From DASRVA01 sp035687745 (GTDB taxonomy: Bacteria; Gemmatimonadota; Gemmatimonadetes; JACCXV01; JAHWKZ01), in NCBI GenBank assembly GCA_035687745.1, contig DASRVA010000025.1:1-27420 (forward strand): a DNA stretch of 27,420 nucleotides. Direction: 5' to 3'. Shown here piece by piece: positions 21,679-27,420 of the stretch; positions within the stretch are counted from its first letter, which is position 1, and the number at the start of each line of letters is the position of its first letter. The position numbers and the translations under genes were made by a program. The notes below the pieces were generated by a model. The model did not search any database. It was not told where the DNA came from and saw only the letters and a program-made list of their open reading frames with translations.

Positions 21679-22236
21679 ATGCCAGGTACCGCCCGATTGC
21701 TGATTCTCGCCCTCACGCTGGCGGCCGCTCCGGCGGTCGCCCAGGAGCCGCCCGACGTCCACCGTCTCGAAGAGCTGCGGTTCCAGCGTATGCGAGAGGC
21801 GCTGTCCTTGAGCCAGGAGCAGGTGGAATCGCTCCGCTCCACGATGGAGGCGCTCCGCGAGCGGGGCCGCGGGCTGCGCGAGTCCGAGATGGAGTCGATG
21901 GAGCGGCTTCGGGAAGCGCTTCGAAGGGACCCGCCCGACAAGGCCGCGATCGCCCGCGCCCTCGAATCGCTGGAGGAGCGCCGCGACGAGGCCGAGAGGC
22001 TCCGCGCCGAGCACCGGGAGCGGTTGGTTGAGGTCCTCGGGCCCGAGCAGCGCGCGCGACTCCTCCTCTTCAACCATCACTTCGATCACCGTCTCCGCGA
22101 GCTGATCGATCGCCGGAGGCGGGTTCCCGGGCGACTCGAGCGCCTTACGCTGGATGAGCGCCGGCGAGCGATCGAGCGCTTGCGGCAAGAGCTCGATCGA
22201 CTGGAAAGGCAACTGGAAACCGAGGAACGGCGCTGA
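21679..22236 (+). CDS. Spy/CpxP-like periplasmic protein
   Basis: A 185-residue exported, almost fully helical protein. The signal peptide is ARLLILALTLAAAPAVAQ, with cleavage likely near residue 22. The mature part is highly charged (Arg/Glu/Leu). It has the LTxxQ-like pattern ALSLSQEQVESLRSTMEALR near residue 40, LVEVLGPEQRARLLLFNHHF near 117-136 and a long C-terminal coiled coil from about 150 (LDERRRAIERLRQELDRLER). This is the layout of Spy/CpxP/ZraP chaperones and CnrX-like periplasmic metal sensors. A His-Phe-His cluster (NHHFDHR) could bind metal. ATG 21679 has GAGGAG 7-8 nt upstream. It is the last gene of the sigma/anti-sigma operon and a likely sensor or target of that circuit. Confidence 0.8.
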   Translation: MPGTARLLILALTLAAAPAVAQEPPDVHRLEELRFQRMREALSLSQEQVESLRSTMEALRERGRGLRESEMESMERLREALRRDPPDKAAIARALESLEERRDEAERLRAEHRERLVEVLGPEQRARLLLFNHHFDHRLRELIDRRRRVPGRLERLTLDERRRAIERLRQELDRLERQLETEERR

Positions 22237-22272
22237 CACTGACCCCTGGGCCCCTGACCTCTGCCGTCAGCA

Positions 22273-23271
22273 TCACCCCACTCGCTCCAGATGGTCTTCG
22301 CCTGCCAGGAAGGCGCGCACCGCCTCGTACAAGGAAAATCGACCCCGTTCAAGATGCATCACGTGTGTCGCCCGACTGATTTCGACGAGATGTCTGTCGC
22401 AAGACTCCTTCAGGGCGTCGAACAGCCATCCGGCGTCCTCTCGCGTGAAGACGGTGTCCCACTCGCCCCTTATCAGGAGCACAGGGGCGGTGACCCCGGC
22501 CGGATCGAAGTAGTCCGCTCCCGTCCAGGCATCGTGCAGATCGGGCGCCCATCCACCGGGATAGCGAACGCTGGCCGGGTCCCTTCCGTTCGCCGTCTCG
22601 TCCGTCGCCAGCCAGCGCTCGCCCCACACCGCGAGGACGTCACGTTCCAGCCGGGTCGCCTCCGTTTCGGGCACCTCCGATAGGAACTGTTCGATCCTGA
22701 GCTCGGGAGTGAGCAGCTCGTAGGCTGGGAAGGGCGGCTTGCTGTCCTCGAACGACCCGTCGCGCGGCGTGAACGGGGCGAACAGTACGAGTCGCGATAT
22801 CTCATCGGGATGCTGTGCCGCATAGGAGCCCGCAACGACGGCGCCCCAGGAATGCCCGATGAGCGCGACTCGATCGACGCCCGCGCGTCGGCGAATGTGA
22901 TTCACGGCCCGCCCTACGTCGAGCGCTACCTCCACTCGCCGTCCCAGCGGAGGATGCTCGGTCGGATCTGCCTCCATCTCCGGATAGTCGTCCGACGCCC
23001 CGTACCCGAGAAAGTCGAGCGCCCAGACGTCGTACCCGGCCGCGGCTAGATCGCTCATCCACGAAACGCCGTCCATCTCGAAGCCGCCCGCCAGGCGCGT
23101 GGGAAAGCTGGCCCCGTGAAGCAATAGAACCACTCTGGATTGCTCGTCTCGATCGGCAGGCCGAAGATGCCAAAGCGCCAGCTCAAGACCATCGAGGCGA
23201 CTCGAAATCCGCTCCTGCTCCATCGCCGTCGGCGGCGCCTGGGCCGCAGCACTCCCTTGGACGCGTGGCAT
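22273..23271 (-). CDS. Alpha/beta hydrolase fold protein
   Basis: A 332-residue cytoplasmic serine hydrolase with a full alpha/beta fold. It shows the oxyanion strand VVLLLHGASFP, DVWALDFLGYGASD, the nucleophile elbow ALIGHSWGAVV (Ser141), an acid in RGEWDTVF (Asp272) and the catalytic His303 in ATHVMHLE. A cap domain lies between about residues 170 and 250. There is no signal peptide. ATG 23271 has no clear ribosome-binding site; Met17 (23223) is equally possible. It ends 36 nt from the convergent Spy-like gene. Its 5' end lies 16 nt from the headless ArsR fragment, and it occupies the DNA where the missing DNA-binding domain of that regulator would be expected. The substrate is unknown. Confidence 0.85.
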   Translation of the reverse strand: MPRVQGSAAAQAPPTAMEQERISSRLDGLELALWHLRPADRDEQSRVVLLLHGASFPTRLAGGFEMDGVSWMSDLAAAGYDVWALDFLGYGASDDYPEMEADPTEHPPLGRRVEVALDVGRAVNHIRRRAGVDRVALIGHSWGAVVAGSYAAQHPDEISRLVLFAPFTPRDGSFEDSKPPFPAYELLTPELRIEQFLSEVPETEATRLERDVLAVWGERWLATDETANGRDPASVRYPGGWAPDLHDAWTGADYFDPAGVTAPVLLIRGEWDTVFTREDAGWLFDALKESCDRHLVEISRATHVMHLERGRFSLYEAVRAFLAGEDHLERVG

Positions 23272-23287
23272 CGGCGACGCGGTCAGA

Positions 23288-23722
23288 GTGGCGGGCTACG
23301 ACATGGACACACCGGACGAGAGAACGAGTCGCCGCCGGGCCCTGCGCTTCGCCCGGACCTGCTACGACCATCTGGCCGGATCCCTGGGCGTGGCCATCAC
23401 GGAGCGACTGGTCGTCCGGAAGCTGATTGCACCCGACGGACGCGATGTCACGGCCGAGGGGAACCTCTGGTTACGGGAGCTGGGGATCGACATCGAAGCC
23501 CTGAAGGCTCGCCGACGCACGCTCAGCAGGTTCTGTCTCGATTGGAGCGAGCGGCGCGATCACCTGGCCGGCGCTATGGGCGCCGCGATCGCCGCAACGA
23601 TGTTCGAACGGGGCTGGCTGGCCCGGCTCCCGGATACTCGCGCCGTTCGGCTCACGCTTCGCGGCCGTAAGGGACTCTACCGTGCACTGGGCCTCGAAGT
23701 AGAACCGTGGTATCGATCTTGA
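23288..23722 (+). pseudogene. ArsR-family regulator fragment lacking its DNA-binding domain
   Basis: The 144-residue open frame matches the C-terminal part of a long ArsR-type regulator. RALRFARTCYDHLAGSLGVA is followed by a short strand region, then RFCLDWSERRDHLAGAMGAA and a final DTRAVRLTLRGRKGLYRALG. These two DHLAG-type motifs are normally preceded by an ArsR winged helix of about 75-90 residues. Here the frame opens with GTG in the linker (VAGYDMDTPDERTSRRR), and the upstream DNA shows no winged-helix remnant in any frame I read. It is therefore a 5'-truncated gene, or a free ligand-binding domain. It converges with the AlkA-like gene, 6 nt apart. Confidence 0.7.
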
Positions 23723-23728
23723 AGCGGT

Positions 23729-24376
23729 CTATGCCGGTCGGAAGACCGCTCGGCCGTTCCGCCGGCCGGATGAGAGGTAGTCGTGCCACAGGACCCGCGC
23801 CGCGACGGCCCGCCACGGGGCCCACGACCGCGCGATCCTGGTCATCCGATCATCGCCGGGAATCGCCCTCAGCCGCTTGACCCGCTGGAGGGCTTTGGCA
23901 AGCGCCAGGTCGCCCTCGGGCCAGACGTCCGGCCGGCGGAGGGCGATCAGCAGGTAGATGTCCGCCGTCCATGGACCGATCCCGGGCAGCTCGATCAGGG
24001 CGGAACGGACCTCGTCGTCGGCCAGCCGGTCGAGGCGGCCCAGGTCGAACCCGCCGTCGACGATCGCGTCCGCCAGGCCGCGGCAGTAGGCGGCCTTCTG
24101 CCGGGTGAGCCCGGCCGCGCGAAGGCTCCGTTCGCTGATCGACGCCACACGGGCCGGGGTGACTCGACCGGCGACGGCCTGAAGCCGGGCGTACGCAGCC
24201 GCGGCCGAGCGCAGCGACACCTGCTGCTCCAGGATGATCCGGATGAGGGTCGAGAAGCCCGGCCGCCGGGCCCACAGGGGCGGTGGGCCGTAGCGCCCGA
24301 CGACAGCCGCCAGGTCCGGATCGCGAGCCCCCAGCTCGGCGACCGCTAGCCTGAGCGTCTCCGGGGTGAGCCGCAC
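23729..24376 (-). CDS. DNA-3-methyladenine glycosylase II (AlkA-type, HhH-GPD)
   Basis: A 215-residue base-excision repair glycosylase of the HhH-GPD superfamily, AlkA branch. It removes alkylated bases such as 3-methyladenine. Visible features are FSTLIRIILEQQVSLRSAAA near residue 41, the helix-hairpin-helix LIELPGIGPWTADIYLL (residues 127-143), and the catalytic aspartate in WPEGDLALAKAL (Asp156). WAPWRAVAARVLWHDYLSSG near the end is the usual C-terminal helix. The N-terminal AlkA domain of E. coli is absent, as in many short members. The GTG start at 24376 has GGAGGAG upstream and follows the thioesterase stop by 3 nt, so the two genes are one operon. Confidence 0.9.
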   Translation of the reverse strand: MRLTPETLRLAVAELGARDPDLAAVVGRYGPPPLWARRPGFSTLIRIILEQQVSLRSAAAAYARLQAVAGRVTPARVASISERSLRAAGLTRQKAAYCRGLADAIVDGGFDLGRLDRLADDEVRSALIELPGIGPWTADIYLLIALRRPDVWPEGDLALAKALQRVKRLRAIPGDDRMTRIARSWAPWRAVAARVLWHDYLSSGRRNGRAVFRPA

Positions 24377-24379
24377 GAC

Positions 24380-24823
24380 CTACTCCTCCGGCGCCCCGCC
24401 CCAGTGCTCGGCGAACGAGCGCATGCGCTCCCGGAGCTCAGGCTCGATCGATCGCGGGCGCCCGGTCTTCGGATCGATCATGACCTGGACGGTCTTGCCG
24501 CGGGCGACCAGCCGCTCGCTCTGCTCGTCGAAGAGCTCGTAGTCGAGCACGAACGAGCTCGTCCCGATCCGCGACAGCCACACCTCGACCCGGATCGTCT
24601 CCCTGAGCATCGCGGCCGACACGTAGTCGCACTCCGATCGCGCCACGACGAAGTCGAGCACGTCGTACCGATAGTCGTGGTGGAGCTCCTGCCAGTAGGC
24701 GGTCCGCCCGACCTCGAAGTAGGTGAGGTAGACGGAGTTGTTCACGTGCCCCATCGGATCGAGGTCGCGGAAACGGACCGGGATCTTGACGTGAAAGCGC
24801 TTCCGGGCGGGACGTCTGCTCAC
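24380..24823 (-). CDS. Acyl-CoA thioesterase, YbgC/4HBT hotdog family
   Basis: A 147-residue hotdog-fold thioesterase of the 4-hydroxybenzoyl-CoA thioesterase/YbgC type, hydrolysing acyl-CoA thioesters in the cytoplasm. The active-site segment VRFRDLDPMGHVNNSVYLTY carries the conserved Asp22 and the GHVNN turn, followed by FEVGRTAYW. The central strand LRETIRVEVWLSRIGTSSFV and YELFDEQSERLVARGKTVQV complete the fold. The GTG start at 24823 has no ribosome-binding site. A TACCTT box ends 9 nt upstream, with a TCGACG -35 at 17-nt spacing, fitting a leaderless transcript. It is divergent from the FadL-like gene and in an operon with the AlkA-like gene. Confidence 0.92.
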   Translation of the reverse strand: MSRRPARKRFHVKIPVRFRDLDPMGHVNNSVYLTYFEVGRTAYWQELHHDYRYDVLDFVVARSECDYVSAAMLRETIRVEVWLSRIGTSSFVLDYELFDEQSERLVARGKTVQVMIDPKTGRPRSIEPELRERMRSFAEHWGGAPEE

Positions 24824-24832
24824 CGGGCCGCG

Positions 24833-24861
24833 AAGGTAATCGGGCCCCCCGCACGCGTCGA
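24833..24861 (-). promoter_or_regulatory. Promoter of thioesterase gene, leaderless geometry
   Basis: On the minus strand, TCGACG (24861-24856) and TACCTT (24838-24833) are 17 nt apart. The -10 ends 9 nt before GTG 24823, which lacks a ribosome-binding site. Confidence 0.45.
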
Positions 24862-24868
24862 CGCCGCA

Positions 24869-24898
24869 TTGCTCGTCCGTGCGCGACGGGGATACGTT
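24869..24898 (+). promoter_or_regulatory. Promoter of FadL-like gene, leaderless geometry
   Basis: TTGCTC (24869-24874) and TACGTT (24893-24898) are 18 nt apart. The -10 ends 8 nt before ATG 24907. No ribosome-binding site is visible. The same TTGCTC -35 with 18-nt spacing occurs upstream of the PerR-type gene. Confidence 0.5.
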
Positions 24899-24906
24899 CC
24901 CTGATA

Positions 24907-26208
24907 ATGCGCACCGGCCCGGTCCTTCTCGCGGCGTTCCTTCTCCTCGGTCTTTCCGACACGGCGTGGTCCCAGACCCTCCTGCGCACGGGCCTCTCGG
25001 CCCGCGCGCTCGGGATGGGCGGGGCAGCCGCCGCGACGGTCAGGGACGCGGGGGCGGCCTACCACAATCCGGCCGGCATCGCCGAGCTGACCGGCACGCA
25101 CGTCCTCGCGACCGTCTTCGCGTCCGCCGACCAGGGCCGGCTGCGCGTGTTCGGCGACCGGGAATACGACGAAGATGACGGCCTCCGGCTGGACGGCTCC
25201 TTCTTCGCCACGCATCAGATCGCCCAGGGAGTGACGGCGGGGGTCTCCGTCACCGAGCCCTGGTTCCTGGACGTCGACTGGGAGCGGCCGACCTCGTTCG
25301 CCGGCCGGTTCCGTGCATCCGAGACCCAGATCCGCACGCTCGCCGTGAGCCCGGTCGTGGCGATCGGTCCGCTGGGCCGCTGGAGCGTCGCGGCGGGCAT
25401 CGAGGCGGTCCATTCGGACCTGGACCTCCAGCGGTTCGAGCAGGACCCCGCCCTGAGCGCCCTGGGGGGCGGCGGGCCGATCTCTCTCGCCCGGACGACG
25501 ATCGAGTCGGACGCCACGGGCGTCGGCTGGACGGCGTCGGTGGCATTCCGTCCCGAACCACGGGTCGCCATCGCCGGCGGTTACCACAGCGAGATCGAGA
25601 TCGTCTACAACGGCTTCGCCGACTTTCTGATCATCGCCCCGGAAGCACTCCAGGACGTGGTTCTCCCGGACGGCGAAACGACCGTGCGCAACCTTCTCGA
25701 CGACCGTTTCACCGACCGTCCGGTCCGGATTCCGCTGGTCCTCCCGAGACGTGGCGTGGCGGGGATCGCAGTCCGGCCCTTCGAGCGGTTCGAGATCGCT
25801 TTCGACGCCGGCTGGACGGACCGCGGAGCGGTGGATTCGCTGGCCGTGCTGTACGCGGACTCCATCCTCGACGAGTCGACGCCGTGGCCTCTGCGAGGCG
25901 GATGGGACCTCCACGTCGGCTCGGAGCTCCAGGTCCGGGACGGGATGCGGGTCCGTCTGGGCTACGCCTGGGAGGATTCGCGCGGCCCGGCGGGCGCCGT
26001 GACCCCCTTCGCTCCGGCGTCGGGCGCTAATGCGGTCTCCGGCGGGGTCGGGTTCCTGTGGGAAGGCATGAATTTCGACCTGGGATACCGGATCACGTTC
26101 TACGACGACGCCGAGGGGGTCGCCTTCCCCCAGAACATCGAGGCGGCCGATGGGGTCTACGAATCGATCGAGCACCGCCTGGCCATCGGCGTGTCGCGCG
26201 CGCTCTGA
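24907..26208 (+). CDS. FadL/OmpP1-family outer-membrane protein
   Basis: A 433-residue outer-membrane beta-barrel of the FadL/TodX/OmpP1 family, which admits long-chain fatty acids or other hydrophobic compounds. The signal peptide (LLAAFLLLGLSDTAWSQ) ends near residue 23. The N-terminal hatch carries GLSARALGMGGAAAATVRDA and the hallmark AAYHNPAGIAELTG near residue 51. The rest is alternating amphipathic strands, for example WTASVAFRPEPRVAIAGGYH and GFLWEGMNFDLGYRITFY, and the last strand is HRLAIGVSRAL. ATG 24907 has no ribosome-binding site, but a TTGCTC/TACGTT promoter ends 8 nt before it. It is divergent from the acyl-CoA thioesterase gene, which would fit lipid handling, by inference. 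Confidence 0.88.
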   Translation: MRTGPVLLAAFLLLGLSDTAWSQTLLRTGLSARALGMGGAAAATVRDAGAAYHNPAGIAELTGTHVLATVFASADQGRLRVFGDREYDEDDGLRLDGSFFATHQIAQGVTAGVSVTEPWFLDVDWERPTSFAGRFRASETQIRTLAVSPVVAIGPLGRWSVAAGIEAVHSDLDLQRFEQDPALSALGGGGPISLARTTIESDATGVGWTASVAFRPEPRVAIAGGYHSEIEIVYNGFADFLIIAPEALQDVVLPDGETTVRNLLDDRFTDRPVRIPLVLPRRGVAGIAVRPFERFEIAFDAGWTDRGAVDSLAVLYADSILDESTPWPLRGGWDLHVGSELQVRDGMRVRLGYAWEDSRGPAGAVTPFAPASGANAVSGGVGFLWEGMNFDLGYRITFYDDAEGVAFPQNIEAADGVYESIEHRLAIGVSRAL

Positions 26209-26222
26209 TCAACCAGGTCGGC

Positions 26223-26252
26223 TTGCTCGGCCACGTCGAAGCGACCTATCTT
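26223..26252 (+). promoter_or_regulatory. Promoter of PerR-type gene, leaderless geometry
   Basis: TTGCTC (26223-26228) and TATCTT (26247-26252) are 18 nt apart. The -10 ends 9 nt before ATG 26262, with no ribosome-binding site in between. Confidence 0.5.
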
Positions 26253-26266
26253 CATATCGGCATGAA
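26251..26266 (+). promoter_or_regulatory. Inverted repeat over the start of the PerR-type gene
   Basis: TTCAT-ATCGGC-ATGAA has two perfect 5-nt arms. It overlaps the end of the -10 box, the expected transcription start and the start codon. It could be an autoregulatory operator, but the arms are short and chance is possible. Confidence 0.3.
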
Positions 26267-26720
26267 AGTTCCGCAAACCAGGATGCAGCGTGAGGACTTC
26301 ATCGCGCGGTGCCGCGCGGCCGGGCTGTCGGTCACCCATCAGCGACTGGCGATCTTCGAGGCCGTGATGGCCAACTGTAACCGCCATCCCTCGGCCGAGA
26401 TCATCTACCAGAGCGTCCGCGAGAAGCATCCCACGATCTCGTTCAACACGATCTACAAGAACCTCGAGACGTTCGAGGAGCTGGGCCTCGTCGTGAAGGT
26501 GAACCCCCTCTACAACGAGGCCCGGTACGACGTCGACGTCCGCCCTCATCATCACCTGATCTGCCGGACCTGCAAGAAGATCGTCGACGTCCACGACAAG
26601 AAGCTGGACAGCGTCCCCGCTCCCGAGGAGGCCGGCGACGGCTTCCGGGTGGAAAACTGGACGGTCCAGTTCACCGGCCTCTGCGCCGACTGCCAGGAGC
26701 CGGCCGCCGCCGCTTCCTGA
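26262..26720 (+). CDS. perR: Fur-superfamily regulator of PerR type
   Basis: A 152-residue regulator of the Fur superfamily. The winged helix spans about residues 10-80, with GLSVTHQRLAIFEAVMANCN and TISFNTIYKNLETFEELGLV. The dimer/metal domain follows with ARYDVDVRPHHHLICRTCKK. Every ligand known for Bacillus PerR is present at a constant offset of five: His42, Asp90, His96, His98 and Asp109 for the regulatory metal, and Cys101, Cys104, Cys141 and Cys144 for structural zinc. Asp rather than Glu at the last regulatory position is typical of peroxide-sensing PerR. Such proteins repress oxidative-stress and iron genes until oxidised at a histidine. ATG 26262 is chosen from the domain start. It lies 53 nt after the FadL-like gene with its own promoter. 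Confidence 0.85.
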   Translation: MKVPQTRMQREDFIARCRAAGLSVTHQRLAIFEAVMANCNRHPSAEIIYQSVREKHPTISFNTIYKNLETFEELGLVVKVNPLYNEARYDVDVRPHHHLICRTCKKIVDVHDKKLDSVPAPEEAGDGFRVENWTVQFTGLCADCQEPAAAAS

Positions 26721-26831
26721 CGGGGCCGCCCGGCGGGATCGACGGCTCCGGTGGGGAAGGCCAGGAACCAACCCGTGGCCGGGGTGGTATAGCTTTCGTA
26801 CGGCCAGCCGTCCCCGAACGGAGGTAGCTCG

Positions 26832-27420
26832 ATGTCCCGTCCGCGCTCGTTTCTCCCGGGGGTGATCCTGCTCGCCGGAGCGCTCGCCTGCAGCCAGGCC
26901 GAGCCCGCCGATCGGGACCCGACCCCCAGCGTCGTCTTCCAGCCCTCGTCCTCGGAGAGCCCGGACCTGGCCGCGGGCCGCGAGCTCGGCCCGTCCGGAG
27001 GGGCTCCCGAGGTGATCGTCCTGGGCGACCCCGCGCCCGAGGAGCCGGCCGCCCCTCAGAAGGTCTCCAGGCCCGCCCCGGGTCCGCGCGTGATCTACCG
27101 CACCGTCTACGTCCACGAGCCGGCGCCCGCGCCCGAGCCGGGCAGGGCCGCGGCCGAGCCATCTCCAGGTGCCGTGGAGGCGCCCGTCCCCGAACCCGTC
27201 GTGGCCGACGCCGAGCCCATTGACTTCCCCGAGCCCGTGGAGCCCGACGGCCCCGAGCCGGTGGCCACGACGACGCCACCTACAGCCCCCGCTCCCACCT
27301 TCCCGGACGGCGGCTCCAGCCGCACCGAGGACGCCATCGTCGGCGCCGCGATCGGCGCCGGGATCGGCGCCATCCTGGGCGGCCGGGACGGCGCAATCGC
27401 GGGCGGCATCGGCGGCGCCA
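26832..27420 (+). CDS. Proline-rich lipoprotein with glycine-zipper segment (3' end outside window)
   Basis: At least 196 residues, open at the window end. The signal peptide is FLPGVILLAGALACSQ, with lipobox LALAC-like and Cys at about 20. A long disordered region rich in Pro, Glu and Ala follows (PAPAPEPGRAAAEP, PEPVVADAEPIDFPEPVEPD), suited to span the periplasm or cell wall. It then enters a glycine-zipper segment (AIVGAAIGAGIGAILGGRDG, then AIAGGIGG) of the kind found in outer-membrane lipoproteins such as SlyB/Pal-like or YMGG-type proteins. ATG 26832 has GGAGG about 7 nt upstream. Only the start of the glycine-zipper is visible, so total length and any later domain are unknown. Confidence 0.8.
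   Translation, partial: MSRPRSFLPGVILLAGALACSQAEPADRDPTPSVVFQPSSSESPDLAAGRELGPSGGAPEVIVLGDPAPEEPAAPQKVSRPAPGPRVIYRTVYVHEPAPAPEPGRAAAEPSPGAVEAPVPEPVVADAEPIDFPEPVEPDGPEPVATTTPPTAPAPTFPDGGSSRTEDAIVGAAIGAGIGAILGGRDGAIAGGIGGA

Noticed and set aside
22237..22272. GCTGAC/GTCAGC complement in the gap between convergent genes, considered as a terminator
   Set aside because: Only 6-nt arms with a loop as long as the gap and no T-run; not convincing.
1..27420. CRISPR arrays, tRNA/rRNA genes, insertion sequences, phage genes
   Set aside because: I looked for regular short repeats, tRNA-like cloverleafs, transposase or integrase motifs and found none. The only repeats are the palindromes listed.

Overview
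The window is about 27.4 kb of very GC-rich DNA, roughly two thirds G+C or more, packed with short operons on both strands. The gene content points to a free-living diderm bacterium: a FadL-type outer-membrane barrel, many lipoproteins, periplasmic sensors and a GlcD/GlcF oxidase. Composition and gene style would suit Gemmatimonadota, Eisenbacteria or a similar under-sampled phylum, but no rRNA or universal marker is present, so this placement is inference. GTG and TTG starts are frequent. I saw no tRNA, rRNA, CRISPR array, insertion sequence or integrase.

Layout. 1-2564 (minus): the start of a gene cut by the window edge, a YwaF-type membrane protein, a secreted dienelactone-hydrolase lipoprotein and a PhzF-family isomerase. 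2550-4025 (plus): a hypothetical exported protein, a DtxR/MntR-type metalloregulator and an orphan feoA with a Fur-box-like site in its promoter. 4041-6197 (minus): cobalamin adenosyltransferase, YgfZ-type folate-binding protein and a lipoprotein resembling the C-terminal domain of cytochrome c maturation factor CcmI. 6271-8999 (plus): glcD and glcF. 9000-10966 (minus): DUF2007, DUF1579 and a two-cupin protein. 10987-13658 (plus): a small hypothetical protein, a DedA membrane protein behind a long inverted repeat, and an oligopeptide-binding lipoprotein. 13727-17584 (minus): a NiCoT-type nickel/cobalt permease overlapping a double-SIS protein with a probable CTG start, and an M1 metallopeptidase. 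17889-20406 (plus): a small ORF overlapping an AbiEii/DUF6036-like nucleotidyltransferase, then two oligopeptide ABC permeases. 20499-22236 (plus): ECF sigma factor, zinc-finger anti-sigma factor and Spy-like periplasmic protein. 22273-24823: an alpha/beta hydrolase, a headless ArsR-family remnant, an AlkA-type glycosylase and an acyl-CoA thioesterase. 24907 to the end (plus): FadL-like porin, PerR-type regulator and a proline-rich, glycine-zipper lipoprotein cut by the window end.

How the genes work together. Metal handling recurs: DtxR and FeoA, the PerR-type regulator, the Ni/Co permease and cobalamin adenosylation. Glycolate-type oxidation (GlcDF) and peptide uptake (binding protein, two permeases, a secreted M1 peptidase) make up most of the catabolic content. 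The sigma/anti-sigma/Spy trio is a self-contained envelope-stress circuit.

The most unusual pattern is a TANNNT box only 6-10 nt before the start codon of at least eight genes, most without a usable ribosome-binding site. This suggests frequent leaderless transcription. The best candidates for less-described biology are the coupled double-SIS/nickel-permease pair and the small-ORF/nucleotidyltransferase pair. No clearly new defence or mobile system could be demonstrated.
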